DNA of 64,000 bases, taken from Clostridia bacterium (GTDB lineage Bacteria; Bacillota; Clostridia; Oscillospirales; Acutalibacteraceae). Under the pieces are notes generated by a model. That model was not told the origin of the DNA. It saw only the letters and a program-made list of their open reading frames with translations, and searched no databases. Position 1 is the stretch's first letter. Each line of letters starts with the position of its first letter. A program made the position numbers and the translations under genes. The stretch covers positions 1-64,000 of the forward strand of contig JAFYNR010000016.1 of the NCBI GenBank assembly GCA_017548045.1. The letters are read 5' to 3'. This document shows positions 49,544 through 59,136 of this stretch, one piece after another.

Positions 49544-50314
49544 GTGCTTCTTGTAATTGATATCGGCAACACCAACATCAGCCTTGGTGTTTACAATAAC
49601 AACGAGCTTGTTTTTGTTTCGCGGCTTGCTACCGACAGGTCAAAAACACCCGACCAGTATGCCGTTAACTTCAAGCAGATTTTTTCTTTGTATGATACGC
49701 CGCTCAGCAGCTTTTCGGGTGCGGCAATAAGCAGTGTTGTGCCTGAGCTTACAACAACAATCTGCGAGGCAATCGGCAAAATAACCGACTGCAAGCCTAT
49801 GGTGCTCGGCCCCGGAATAAAAACAGGAATGAACATACTCATTGACAACCCTGCCCAGCTTGGCGCAGACCTGCTTGCAGGCTGTGTGGGTGCGGCGGCG
49901 CTTTATCCTCTGCCCTGCCTTGTTATTGACCTTGGCACTGCAAGCAAGATAAGCGTTGTAGATAAAAACGGTTCATTCTGCGGCTGCACCATTTCACCGG
50001 GCATAGGCATCTCTCTTGATGCTCTTTCGGCAAGAACCTCACAGCTTCCCAGCATAAGCCTTAAAACCCCCGCAAGGGCAATCGGAAAAAACACCGTTGA
50101 CTCAATGCAGTCCGGCACGGTTTTCGGCTATGCGGCTATGCTTGACGGTCTTTGCGAAAAGTTGGAGGATGAGCTTGGCGACAAGGTAATGTCAACGGTT
50201 GCCACGGGCGGCCTTGCAAAAGACCTTGTAAAAAGCTGCAAACGGGATATAATCTACAACGGTGAGCTTATCCTTTACGGTCTTAAGGTTCTTTACGATA
50301 AGAACAGAAAGTAA
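49544..50314 (+). CDS. coaX: Type III pantothenate kinase
   Basis: It phosphorylates pantothenate, the first step to coenzyme A, and is not inhibited by CoA in known members. The 256-residue product starts with GTG behind GGAGGAGTG. It has the ASKHA phosphate loop LLVIDIGNTNISLGVY, GADLLAG, VIDLGTASKISVVD and the SCKRDI region. It is followed 68 bp later by an ECF S component, which points to pantothenate uptake. Confidence 0.95.
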   Translation: MLLVIDIGNTNISLGVYNNNELVFVSRLATDRSKTPDQYAVNFKQIFSLYDTPLSSFSGAAISSVVPELTTTICEAIGKITDCKPMVLGPGIKTGMNILIDNPAQLGADLLAGCVGAAALYPLPCLVIDLGTASKISVVDKNGSFCGCTISPGIGISLDALSARTSQLPSISLKTPARAIGKNTVDSMQSGTVFGYAAMLDGLCEKLEDELGDKVMSTVATGGLAKDLVKSCKRDIIYNGELILYGLKVLYDKNRK

Positions 50315-50382
50315 TCTCAATCCGTCAAATTTTGCGTTGCATCCGAAAATTGCTTCGGAGTAACAGCAAGGAGGAATATATT

Positions 50383-51012
50383 ATGTCAAACGCAAAAACC
50401 CAAAGAACGGGGCGTATACTGCGCCTCACACAGCTTTCCGTGCTTGTGGCACTGCTGATTATATTCGGCTTCACAAACATCGGATACATCAAAATAGGCG
50501 TTATTGAAATAACGCTCAACATCATCCCCGTTGCCATAGGCGCAATCGTACTCGGACCCACTGCCGGGGCGATATGCGGAACGGTATTCGGTATCACAAG
50601 CTTCTGGCAGGCAATATCGGGAATGAGCGCATTCGGCGCAATGCTCGTCAACGTAAGCCCCGTTTTAACCTTCATTCTTTGTATGGTACCGAGAATTCTC
50701 GAAGGTCTTATCACAGGTCTTATTTTCAAAGGGCTTTCAAAAACCTGCAAAACCAATTCAATTCCCTGTGCCGTTTCGGGACTTTGCTGCCCCCTTCTCA
50801 ACACACTTCTTTTTGTCGGCGGTTTTATTCTCCTTTTTGGTCAGACCGACGTTTTCGCATCGCTTTACGGACAGTCAGCCGCTTCAAACATTGTAGGCTT
50901 TTTTGCCTGGTTCGTAGGGCTTAACGGTGCGGTTGAAGCAATCGCAGGCTTCGTAATCGCATCAGCGGTTTCAAAAGCACTGCTCACCGCCAACAAAAGG
51001 CTGAAAATTTAA
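50383..51012 (+). CDS. ECF transporter S component, probably pantothenate-specific
   Basis: ATG at 50383 follows AAGGAGGAA, giving 209 residues and about six membrane segments. RLTQLSVLVALLIIFGF is the S-component start, including an Ala/Leu-rich first helix for contact with the T component. IPVAIGAIVLGPTAGAICG and GFITSFWQ-like regions match vitamin-type S components. Its neighbour coaX suggests pantothenate; this is inference. No ECF ATPase or T component lies in the window, so it would share a module encoded elsewhere. Confidence 0.8.
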   Translation: MSNAKTQRTGRILRLTQLSVLVALLIIFGFTNIGYIKIGVIEITLNIIPVAIGAIVLGPTAGAICGTVFGITSFWQAISGMSAFGAMLVNVSPVLTFILCMVPRILEGLITGLIFKGLSKTCKTNSIPCAVSGLCCPLLNTLLFVGGFILLFGQTDVFASLYGQSAASNIVGFFAWFVGLNGAVEAIAGFVIASAVSKALLTANKRLKI

Positions 51013-51030
51013 CGTAAGTAAGGTGATTCC

Positions 51031-51945
51031 ATGCCCATCAAAATATCCAACGAACTGCCCGCGCACAAGGCACTTGAAAGTGAAAACGTATTTGTTATGA
51101 CGGAAGACCGTGCAATGTCGCAGGATATCCGTCCTCTCAACATACTTATCCTTAACCTTATGCCTACCAAAATTGAAACGGAAACTCAGCTTCTCAGACT
51201 TCTGAGCAATTCTCCGTTACAGGTTGAGGTCGAACTACTGCAGGTCAAATCTCACAAATCCAAAAACACCTCTCAGGAGCATATGCTTAAATTCTACAAA
51301 ACCTTCGATGAGATCTGCGATAAGAAATACGACGGATTTATCGTTACGGGCGCTCCTGTTGAAAACCTTGAGTTTGAGGAGGTTGACTACTGGGACGAGC
51401 TTTGTGAAATTCTGGAATGGAGCAAAAAGAACGTGTATTCCACGTTTCACATCTGCTGGGGTGCTCAGGCGGCACTGTATTACCATTACGGTGTGCCCAA
51501 GTATCCTCTTGAAGAAAAGCTTTTCGGAGTGTTCCCTCACAAATGCCTTGATTCCCTCCATCCTCTGATGAGAGGGCTTGACGAGGAATTCTACGTACCC
51601 CATTCAAGGCACACCGAAAACAGACGCAGTGACATTGCGCTCGTTAAGGATTTACAGATAATTTCATATTCCGAGCAGGCAGGCGTTCATCTTATTTCGG
51701 ATATGGATTGCCGCAACTTTTTTGCAACGGGTCATTCGGAATACGACAGAGAAACCCTCGCAAAAGAATATTTCAGGGATGTAAATAAGGGTCTTGACAT
51801 AAAGGTGCCCTATAACTACTTCCCCGACGACGACCCCAATATGATTCCGCCCGTAACCTGGAGAGGCACGGCAAACCTGCTTTTCACAAACTGGCTGAAT
51901 TATTTCGTTTATCAGCGCACACCCTACGATTTAAGCACACTGTAA
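51031..51945 (+). CDS. metA: Homoserine O-acetyltransferase (MetA type)
   Basis: It activates homoserine for methionine synthesis. The 304-residue product has [20 protein letters not shown], catalytic Cys142 in [16 protein letters not shown], and Glu in the ExxxE late region. Residue 111 is Glu ([12 protein letters not shown]), the residue reported to favour acetyl-CoA over succinyl-CoA; Gly at this place favours succinyl-CoA. It lies 18 bp after the ECF gene. No S-box precedes it. Confidence 0.95.
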   Translation: MPIKISNELPAHKALESENVFVMTEDRAMSQDIRPLNILILNLMPTKIETETQLLRLLSNSPLQVEVELLQVKSHKSKNTSQEHMLKFYKTFDEICDKKYDGFIVTGAPVENLEFEEVDYWDELCEILEWSKKNVYSTFHICWGAQAALYYHYGVPKYPLEEKLFGVFPHKCLDSLHPLMRGLDEEFYVPHSRHTENRRSDIALVKDLQIISYSEQAGVHLISDMDCRNFFATGHSEYDRETLAKEYFRDVNKGLDIKVPYNYFPDDDPNMIPPVTWRGTANLLFTNWLNYFVYQRTPYDLSTL

Positions 51946-51953
51946 AAAACAAA

Positions 51954-51977
51954 GGGCTGCCCCGTGAGAGCAGCCCC
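51954..51977. terminator. Terminator between metA and the DUF1294 gene
   Basis: GGGCTGC (51954-51960) pairs with GCAGCCC (51970-51976). Read on the minus strand it is followed by TTTGTTTTTT, so it suits the DUF1294 gene best. Confidence 0.7.
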
Positions 51978-51981
51978 GCTT

Positions 51982-52266
51982 TCAATTAAATTTAAGGTAG
52001 AGAATTGCACATATTATTGCGGCGTGAAGTGCAATTTCAAGAGGAAGACCGATCATAAACTTCATATGCTTTGTTTTGTGACGGATTATTCTCATTGTTA
52101 CAAACATAGGCAGTGCTCCGCCGAAAAGACCTATCATCATAAGAGTTGCTTCAGGCACTCTCCATTTTCCTTTTTTGGCGGCGACCTTATCGCCTGCGGT
52201 AATTGCAACCGCAACCAATCCGATAAGAACAAAATAAATGACGGCTAATTTAAGCCCGAACGGCAT
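51982..52266 (-). CDS. DUF1294 membrane protein
   Basis: ATG at 52266 is preferred to the one at 52275, which touches the GGA of the ribosome binding site. The 94-residue product has three hydrophobic segments, and GDKVAAKKGKWRVPEATLMM and LFGGALPMFVTMRIIRHKTKH are the DUF1294 signature. Its function is unknown. It is divergent from the GHL10 lipoprotein gene and has no operon partner. Confidence 0.85.
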   Translation of the reverse strand: MPFGLKLAVIYFVLIGLVAVAITAGDKVAAKKGKWRVPEATLMMIGLFGGALPMFVTMRIIRHKTKHMKFMIGLPLEIALHAAIICAILYLKFN

Positions 52267-52296
52267 TTTAATCATTCCTTTACATATATTTATGCT

Positions 52297-53475
52297 ATGA
52301 AGAAAATTATTTTATCTGCCGTAATTATATGCCTTTTGCTTACCTCGTGTCAACAGCAAAAAGAAGATTTACCCGCAGCCTCAGCCGAAATGCGGGGCAT
52401 CTGGATTTCCTGCTACGACCACATAAGCGCACAGGGTAAAACAGAAAGTGAATACAAAGCCGCAACCGATGGGATGTTTGAGAAAATTAAAAGCTTCGGC
52501 TTCAACACCGCCTTCATTCATCTGCGTGCATTTTCCGATGCGTTTTACAAATCGGATATTTACCCCTATTCCGCATACATAGCAGGAACTCAGGGTGCGG
52601 ATTTAAGCTTTGACCCGTTTGCGGTTATACTTGAAAGCGCAAAGGAAAACGAAATTTCCGTGCACGGATGGGTTAACCCGTTCAGAATTTCATCGGATAA
52701 TAACACCGATAAAATCAGCGAAAGAAATCCTGCAAAAAAGCTTATTGAATCGGGCAGTGATGAGGTCTGTATTCTTGAAAACGGCATTTACTACAATCCC
52801 TCCTGCACCGAAAATCACGGCAGGATAACGGAAGGTATCCGTGAGATTATCGGAAAATACGACATTGACGGCATACATATCGACGATTATTTTTATCCCT
52901 CCGTCAGTGAAAACGTTGACTCTGCACGGTATTCGCAGTACACCTCATACGGCGGAAGGCTGAGCCTTGAGGAATGGCGAAAGGAAAATATAAATGCTTT
53001 CGTCAGCGCACTTTATAAGGCGGTAAAGGCTGAAAATCCCGAAATTATTTTCAGCATAAGCCCGAGCGGAAGGCTTGAAGAAAACGAAGAAAAGCATTTC
53101 GCAGACTGCGGAACGTGGCTTTCGGAGGAAGGCTATGCGGATATGATTATTCCGCAGATTTATTTCGGATTTGAACACGAAACGGCGGATTTCACCTCCC
53201 TTCTTGTTCAATGGGGAGCTTTGAAGAGAAATAAAAACACTTACCTTGTCTGCGGAATAGGTGCATATAAATGCGGCACGTATGACGAATATGCATTATC
53301 CGGCAGTAAGGAATGGCAGGAGCATACGGATATACTTGCCCGTCAGCTTGCCTGCATAAGAGCAAACACAGAGTACAGCGGCTTCGTTATGTTTTCATAC
53401 GGCGACCTTGTTCGCGCCGGCTGTACCGAAGAAATGCAAAACTTAAAACGGGGAATAAACGATGAAAAAGACTAA
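52297..53475 (+). CDS. GHL10-type glycosyl-hydrolase-like lipoprotein
   Basis: The 392-residue product has a lipoprotein signal with lipobox LLTSC (Cys at about 17), so it is anchored outside the membrane. The rest matches family 10-like glycosylhydrolases (GHL10, PF02638 type): EMRGIWISCYDH, FGFNTAFIHLRAFSDAFY, VHGWVNPFR, DGIHIDDYFYP and IFSISPSG. Such proteins are thought to act on cell-wall glycans. No clear ribosome binding site precedes ATG 52297, and the spacing suggests a very short leader. It overlaps the amidase gene by 14 bp. Confidence 0.85.
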   Translation: MKKIILSAVIICLLLTSCQQQKEDLPAASAEMRGIWISCYDHISAQGKTESEYKAATDGMFEKIKSFGFNTAFIHLRAFSDAFYKSDIYPYSAYIAGTQGADLSFDPFAVILESAKENEISVHGWVNPFRISSDNNTDKISERNPAKKLIESGSDEVCILENGIYYNPSCTENHGRITEGIREIIGKYDIDGIHIDDYFYPSVSENVDSARYSQYTSYGGRLSLEEWRKENINAFVSALYKAVKAENPEIIFSISPSGRLEENEEKHFADCGTWLSEEGYADMIIPQIYFGFEHETADFTSLLVQWGALKRNKNTYLVCGIGAYKCGTYDEYALSGSKEWQEHTDILARQLACIRANTEYSGFVMFSYGDLVRAGCTEEMQNLKRGINDEKD

Positions 53476-56362
53476 AATTCTGACAGCGGCCACAATAGGC
53501 ATTTCTGTTATAATAATCGGCATTATCGTTGCAATGTTTGTAACGGGTAAATTCGATTCTCTGAAAAAGAATTTTGCCGATGAAACAACAACTGCAATTC
53601 AGACGGAAACCACAACACAGCCCACGCTTGATTCGGGCAGACCCAAAACTGCCGTACCCGAATCCGTTGTTGCGGCGGTGTATTCGGATAAAAGCGGCGA
53701 TGAGCTTGCAAATTTTGAAAAGGCCGGCTTCAACACTGTTATTTTTGAGCTTAAAGCGGATAACACCGCTGATATTGCCGCACTTCTTGAAGGCGCGAAA
53801 GCAAAATCACTGTATTTCGGCGTATATGCAGACGTATCGCAAGGCAGTGAATTCCTCACCGCTTTTACGAAGCAGTACAACACGGATTTTATTATCATCG
53901 GCGGATACGATGAAACCCTTTCCGACTTTGAGCAGAAGGCAGGCACCCTTTGCGATGAAATAAAAGCAGCCGACCCTGCAATGTGCATCGGTATTGAGCC
54001 TGCTTTCACGTCAAAGGCATCACCTTCGCTTATTTCACTTACGGAAAGCGGAAAAGCTGATTTTGTTTTCCTTTGCCACGAAAGCGGCAAGGAATCCGTT
54101 TTTGAGACGGCACGAACCGTTTGGAACGAAAAGACAAGCCCCCTCTGGCTTTGCCACGATTTAAGCGGTATTTCGTCATATTCCTCAGATAAAGCCGCAG
54201 ACACCGTTGAGCTTATCAAAGCCTCGGCGGATATGTCACTGTGCAAAGGCCTCGCATTCACACCCTACGGCGAGATTTCAAAGGCAAGCGGCACTGCGGC
54301 GGATATAGTTATGAATTACATAAAGGAACGTGACACCTACCTGCTTGATAAGGAATTCTCACTTACAAGCCATAAGAAGACAAGCATTACCACGGAGCAG
54401 TCAACCATTACCTTCAGAGGCACGAGCAGCCCTGCACACGAGCTGAAATGCAACGGTCAGGTGCTTAAGGTATCCAAAAACGGCGATTTTGCCATTGATA
54501 TTTCGCTGAAGGCAGGCAGCAATACAGTCAAATTCGAGCATAAAGGTAAAACCTATACTTACACCGTAACATATAAAATAAAGCTTCTCAAATCCGTTTC
54601 ACCGTCAGACAGCATTACCGTACCCGGTGAAATGCAGGTTGAAGTTTTTGCCGTTGCCCATAAGAAAGCAACGGTATCCGTTGAATTCAACGAAAAAACC
54701 TACAAAATGACGGCTACGGGCGAAACCAACGATTCTGAGGGCAGTGCCATTGACGAAGCATCCGACTTCACAACGTTCAGCGCAACGCTTGATACACCTG
54801 CAAGCACAAGCTCCGTGCAGAAGCTCGGCAAATATAAAGTAACGGCAAAATACAGCTCTCTTACCGAGTCGCTCAGCGGCGCCGCAATCAACGTTTCCGC
54901 AAAGGTTGCGGCAACTCCTCCGCCCGTTACCCAGCCCGTAACAACCACTGAAACCACAACAGAGCCCACCACTCAGCCCGTCACGGTCACCGACGCACCG
55001 TCAGACGGAGCAACAGACACCTCCGGACAAGCCCCCACCGAAGAACAGCCAAGCAGTACACAGACCGAAACGTCTTCATTCCAAGGTACTTTACAGAAAT
55101 ACAACTACACCGAAAACTACGGTCTGGGTGCGGCAAGGATATGCGAAATAATTGACGATTACGTTGAAACCTATCCGGGCAACAACACCAAAACCTTCTC
55201 GGTGCCCGATTGCTCTCCTCTTCTCAAGGGCACAGTTGATTACGTAACAGCCGAAGTAATTTGCGACGATGAAACGTACTACGTTCTTTCATCTGGCGTA
55301 AAGGTGCCAAAGCTCCGTGAAGAAAGGCTGGCAAGCGGCAGCGACGGTAAGGTTACTCACGTAAGCATAAAAGACGGCTACGTTATGCCGAAAAACACCA
55401 TCAACGTTTTATCCTGCAGTTCATCGAGCGGCGACACGGTAATCGTTCTCGAAATGAACAGAAACGTTGCCTTCAACGCAAAGCTTACGGGGCAGACATA
55501 TTCGATCTACAACGGCAACGCAAGCAGACCCGTTGTGGTTTCATCACTTAACTGCACGGGACTTGAATTCACATTCAGCGACACACTTGAGGCTCACGGG
55601 GATTTATCCCTTAACGGTTCGGTGTGTAAAGCGGGAAAATGGTCATCGGACAGCGGCAAATCAACCGTTACTCTTTCGTTTACTCTTGCCGAAAAAGGAA
55701 AGTTCTACGGCTTCCATTATGAATACAACAGAGACGGCAACCTTGTTATCACAATCAATCACAAGCCTGCCTCTCTCAGCGGTTATACCATTATGCTTGA
55801 CCCCGGCCACGGCGGTATTGACCCCGGTGCTCCCTGCTCGGTTTCTGCAACAGGCTTCAGTCAGGAAAAGGAAATCAACCTTTCAATCGCAACCAAGGTG
55901 AAGGAACTTCTTGAAGCCGAGGGTGCAAACGTCATAATGACCCGTTCAACGGATAAGTGGGTATGCTACACCGACAGAAACAGTGCAGTGCGTGACAGAA
56001 ATCCCGATATGTTTATTTCGATCCACTGCGATTCAAGCACCTCCGCCTCCGCAATGGGCACGTCGGCTTACTATTACAGGGCATATTCACAGCCCCTTGC
56101 AAAAGCGGTGCACAACAGCATTGTTGAAGCATACAAAACAAAAATCTATGCCGATAAAACCGAATTGCACAGCTCGGTCAGCAGAGGCTCAAACTTCTAT
56201 GCGTTCAGAGTTGCAAGGGTTGAGGAATGCCCCGCAATCCTCATCGAATACGGCTTTGTTTCAAATCAGGACGAATGTGCCGTATTGCAGACTGCGGCAA
56301 ACAGAGATATTCTTGCTCAGGCAACCGTTCAGGGCATCAAGAATTACGTTGCCGCAAGCTGA
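53462..56362 (+). CDS. N-acetylmuramoyl-L-alanine amidase with N-terminal GHL10-like domain
   Basis: It cleaves the amide between muramic acid and the stem peptide. The 966-residue product has a membrane anchor (about residues 8-28). A barrel-like domain at about 65-290 resembles the neighbouring GHL10 protein (VVAAVYSDK, FEKAGFNTVIFELKADN, VYADVSQG). A beta-rich middle with a Thr/Pro-rich linker (about 485-540) follows. The Amidase_3 catalytic domain is at 775-966. Seen residues are MLDPGHGGIDPGAP (His783), EKEINLSIA (Glu802/804), ISIHCD (His855) and LIEYGFVSNQDE (catalytic Glu929). It overlaps the lipoprotein gene and probably works with it in wall remodelling. Confidence 0.93.
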   Translation: MKKTKILTAATIGISVIIIGIIVAMFVTGKFDSLKKNFADETTTAIQTETTTQPTLDSGRPKTAVPESVVAAVYSDKSGDELANFEKAGFNTVIFELKADNTADIAALLEGAKAKSLYFGVYADVSQGSEFLTAFTKQYNTDFIIIGGYDETLSDFEQKAGTLCDEIKAADPAMCIGIEPAFTSKASPSLISLTESGKADFVFLCHESGKESVFETARTVWNEKTSPLWLCHDLSGISSYSSDKAADTVELIKASADMSLCKGLAFTPYGEISKASGTAADIVMNYIKERDTYLLDKEFSLTSHKKTSITTEQSTITFRGTSSPAHELKCNGQVLKVSKNGDFAIDISLKAGSNTVKFEHKGKTYTYTVTYKIKLLKSVSPSDSITVPGEMQVEVFAVAHKKATVSVEFNEKTYKMTATGETNDSEGSAIDEASDFTTFSATLDTPASTSSVQKLGKYKVTAKYSSLTESLSGAAINVSAKVAATPPPVTQPVTTTETTTEPTTQPVTVTDAPSDGATDTSGQAPTEEQPSSTQTETSSFQGTLQKYNYTENYGLGAARICEIIDDYVETYPGNNTKTFSVPDCSPLLKGTVDYVTAEVICDDETYYVLSSGVKVPKLREERLASGSDGKVTHVSIKDGYVMPKNTINVLSCSSSSGDTVIVLEMNRNVAFNAKLTGQTYSIYNGNASRPVVVSSLNCTGLEFTFSDTLEAHGDLSLNGSVCKAGKWSSDSGKSTVTLSFTLAEKGKFYGFHYEYNRDGNLVITINHKPASLSGYTIMLDPGHGGIDPGAPCSVSATGFSQEKEINLSIATKVKELLEAEGANVIMTRSTDKWVCYTDRNSAVRDRNPDMFISIHCDSSTSASAMGTSAYYYRAYSQPLAKAVHNSIVEAYKTKIYADKTELHSSVSRGSNFYAFRVARVEECPAILIEYGFVSNQDECAVLQTAANRDILAQATVQGIKNYVAAS

Positions 56363-56735
56363 ACCTGCTTTCAATAAACGAGCACAGCGCAAAGGCGGGA
56401 ATACTCAGAAAATACCAGGCAAGAGTGAATTGAGGGCAGATCTGACCCCATATATTCAGCGGCTTGTCGGAATAATCCCACACGTCCCAGCCCAGTGCCA
56501 CGTTAGCAATCATTCCCACACAGAATTCAAGGCTTGTTATTACCACGGCACCCAGCAGGCATTTTAGGAGTATATGAAGCTCTCTTGTCTGATTTATAAG
56601 ATTTAGCAGTACCATAACCGTACCGCCCGTCAGTGCCATGGTCCAATGGGTATAGCCCCTTGAAACAACCTCAATAAGCCCGTATAAAACGGCGCCTACT
56701 CCGAAGCACATAAAATAATATCCTTTGAATTTCAC
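56337..56735 (-). CDS. CmpB-like (PF06541-type) membrane protein
   Basis: The GTG at 56735 behind GGGTGATT gives 132 residues; the longer open frame runs into the divergent anSME start. MALTGGTVMVLLNLINQTRELH and VITSLEFCVGMIANVALGWDVWDYSDKPLNIWGQICP are typical of the putative ABC transporter permease family PF06541, which often stands alone and has no proven transport role. Four hydrophobic segments are seen. Its 3' end overlaps the convergent amidase gene by 26 bp. Confidence 0.75.
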   Translation of the reverse strand: MKFKGYYFMCFGVGAVLYGLIEVVSRGYTHWTMALTGGTVMVLLNLINQTRELHILLKCLLGAVVITSLEFCVGMIANVALGWDVWDYSDKPLNIWGQICPQFTLAWYFLSIPAFALCSFIESRFSLRQRNS

Positions 56736-56774
56736 ACAATCACCCGATATATAATTTGCAAAAGAGGTGTTTTT

Positions 56775-57839
56775 ATGCGGCAGATGACCGCTTTGATAAA
56801 ACCTGCATCCTCTGCCTGCAACCTCACCTGCGGCTACTGCTTTTACTGCGACGAGGCAAAGGCGAGAGAAGCAACTCACGGCTCTTTTATGAGCCTTGAA
56901 ACCGCAGAAAATCTGATAAAAAAAGTTTTTGATTTCTGCGGCGAGAATTCATCTGTCACCTTTATGTTTCAGGGCGGCGAGCCTTTGCTTGCAGGATGCG
57001 GTTTCTTTGAAAATTTCATCCGTATTGCCCAAGAGAATAAAACGGAAGGCAGCAGTATTCATTATTCTTTGCAGACAAACGGAACCCTTATCGATGAAAA
57101 TTTCTGTAAAATATTCAAAGAGAACGATTTTTTAATCGGCGTATCCCTTGACGGCTTCAAGGACAAGCACAACAAAAACCGCTGTGATTCCTTTGACGGC
57201 GCAATGCAGGGCGTAAGCCTTCTTAAAAAGCACAAAATTACGTTCAACATTCTTTCCGTAATAACCGCGCAGACAGATGCCGCCGAGCTTTTTAATTTTT
57301 ATTCCGAAAACAGCTTCCGCGACGTTCAGCCGATTTACTGCCTTGACCCTCTTGACGGCACACAGTCGGAATACAGCCTTAACGCAAAACAGCTTGCAAG
57401 GTTTCAGAAAAGATTTTTCAACATATGGTTTTCGGAGGTTTCAAAGGGCAGACATTTTTACGTCCGTGATTTTGACAACCTGCTTTCTCTTATGACCAAG
57501 GGAGTTGCGGAGCAGTGCGGTGCAAGCGGCAGATGCAACGCTCAGCTTGTTGTTGAGGCAGACGGCACCTGCTACCCCTGTGATTTCTACTGCCTTGACG
57601 AATTCAGATGCCTCAATATAAACGAAGCGGATATAAACGATATTCTCAACTGCGACGGACTCAAAAGATTTTTTGAACACGATGAACCCAAAAACAAGCT
57701 CTGTGAAACCTGCAGAGTAAAAACTCTTTGCGGTTCGGGGTGCAAGCGTTACAGAAGCCTTTATAATCAGCTTGAGGGCTACTGCCCCAGAATGGATTTC
57801 ATTATGCACGTTGTTGAAAAGATGAGGAGCGTGAGATAA
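56775..57839 (+). CDS. Anaerobic sulfatase-maturating enzyme (radical SAM, SPASM)
   Basis: It oxidises the active-site Cys (or Ser) of sulfatases to formylglycine without oxygen. The 354-residue product has the radical SAM motif CNLTCGYC (Cys 15, 19, 22). A C-terminal SPASM region carries further cluster cysteines (CGASGRCNAQLVVEADGTCY, then CETCRVKTLCGSGCKRYR). It precedes a Cys-type sulfatase by 2 bp, which fixes its likely partner. The start ATG follows AAAGAGGTG. Confidence 0.95.
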   Translation: MRQMTALIKPASSACNLTCGYCFYCDEAKAREATHGSFMSLETAENLIKKVFDFCGENSSVTFMFQGGEPLLAGCGFFENFIRIAQENKTEGSSIHYSLQTNGTLIDENFCKIFKENDFLIGVSLDGFKDKHNKNRCDSFDGAMQGVSLLKKHKITFNILSVITAQTDAAELFNFYSENSFRDVQPIYCLDPLDGTQSEYSLNAKQLARFQKRFFNIWFSEVSKGRHFYVRDFDNLLSLMTKGVAEQCGASGRCNAQLVVEADGTCYPCDFYCLDEFRCLNINEADINDILNCDGLKRFFEHDEPKNKLCETCRVKTLCGSGCKRYRSLYNQLEGYCPRMDFIMHVVEKMRSVR

Positions 57840-57841
57840 AT

Positions 57842-59122
57842 ATGAACAGACCCAATATTATCTTTTATTTTTCCGATCAGCAGAGAGCCGATTCCGCAGG
57901 CTGTTACGGTCAGAAGCTGCCCGTAACCCCGAATCTTGATAAAATTGCAGAGGAAGGCACTCTTTTTGAGAATGCATTCACCTGCCAGCCCGTATGCGGC
58001 CCTATGAGAGCCTGCCTTCAGAGCGGCGTTTATGCATCGCAGAACGGCTGTTACCGCAACAACATCGCCCTGCCCACGGATACCAAGGGAATTGCCCATT
58101 ATCTGACCGAAGCAGGCTACGATACCGCATATATCGGCAAATGGCATCTTGCCTCAGACAGCGAGCACAGACTTGCCACCAAGCCCACACCTAAGGAACG
58201 CAGAGGCGGCTACGGCTACTGGAGGGCGGCGGATATTCTTGAATTCACCTCTCACGGCTACAACGGTTACGTGTTTGACGAGAATAACAACAGGCTTGAT
58301 TTCAAGGGTTACAGAGCAGATAAAATCAATGATTTTGCCATTGAATACCTTAAAAAGCCTCACGAAAAGCCCTTTTTTATGTTTGTTTCTCAGCTTGAGC
58401 CTCATCATCAGAATGACAGATTGCGTTTTGAATCGCCCAAGGGGCTGAAAAACAAATTCAGAAATTATGAGGTACCGGGCGACCTTAAGGATACTTTAGG
58501 CGACTGGCGTGTTCAGATGCCCTCATACCTCGCCTGCTGCAACAGTGTCGACACAAACTTCGGCAGACTTATTCAGACACTCAAGGATGAGGGCCTTTAC
58601 GATAACACGGTTATAATTTATACCTCGGACCACGGCTGTCATTTCAGAACACGCAATATGGAATACAAGCGCTCCTGCCACGAAAACAGCATAAAGGTTC
58701 CCCTTGTAATCACGGGCGGTGCCTTTACGGGCGGCGGCAGAATAAGTGACCTTGTTTCTCTTATCGACCTGCCCGCAACAGTGCTTGACATTGCAGGTGC
58801 TCAAATCCCCGAGCATTTTATGGGCAAGAGCCTTACCGATAAAAAAGGTCACGAAAGCGTATTCATTCAGATTTCGGAAAGTCAGATAGGCAGGGCTGTA
58901 CGAACGGATCGATGGAAATACAGTGTTTCCGCAAAGGATGCCGATAAAGCCTTTGCAGATGAATACAAGGATGATTTTCTTTACGACCTTGAAAACGATC
59001 CTTACGAAAAAAACAATCTGATTCACTGCCCCGGGCACAGTGAAATCAGACTTGAAATGAGAAGGCTTCTGCTTGAATATATGCAGAAAGCCGGAGAACC
59101 CGTCTTAAAAATAACGGATTGA
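57842..59122 (+). CDS. Cys-type sulfatase
   Basis: It hydrolyses a sulfate ester on a sugar or similar substrate. The 426-residue product is an alkaline-phosphatase-fold sulfatase with NIIFYFSDQQRADSAG at the start. CGPMRACLQSG gives the C-x-P-x-R signature at about residue 52, where Cys becomes formylglycine. GKWHLA and YTSDHGCHF hold later metal and active-site residues. No signal peptide is present, so it acts in the cytoplasm on an imported sulfated sugar. It overlaps the DUF2804 frame only in its stop region. Confidence 0.93.
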   Translation: MNRPNIIFYFSDQQRADSAGCYGQKLPVTPNLDKIAEEGTLFENAFTCQPVCGPMRACLQSGVYASQNGCYRNNIALPTDTKGIAHYLTEAGYDTAYIGKWHLASDSEHRLATKPTPKERRGGYGYWRAADILEFTSHGYNGYVFDENNNRLDFKGYRADKINDFAIEYLKKPHEKPFFMFVSQLEPHHQNDRLRFESPKGLKNKFRNYEVPGDLKDTLGDWRVQMPSYLACCNSVDTNFGRLIQTLKDEGLYDNTVIIYTSDHGCHFRTRNMEYKRSCHENSIKVPLVITGGAFTGGGRISDLVSLIDLPATVLDIAGAQIPEHFMGKSLTDKKGHESVFIQISESQIGRAVRTDRWKYSVSAKDADKAFADEYKDDFLYDLENDPYEKNNLIHCPGHSEIRLEMRRLLLEYMQKAGEPVLKITD

Positions 59123-59136
59123 CACAAGGAGATAAA

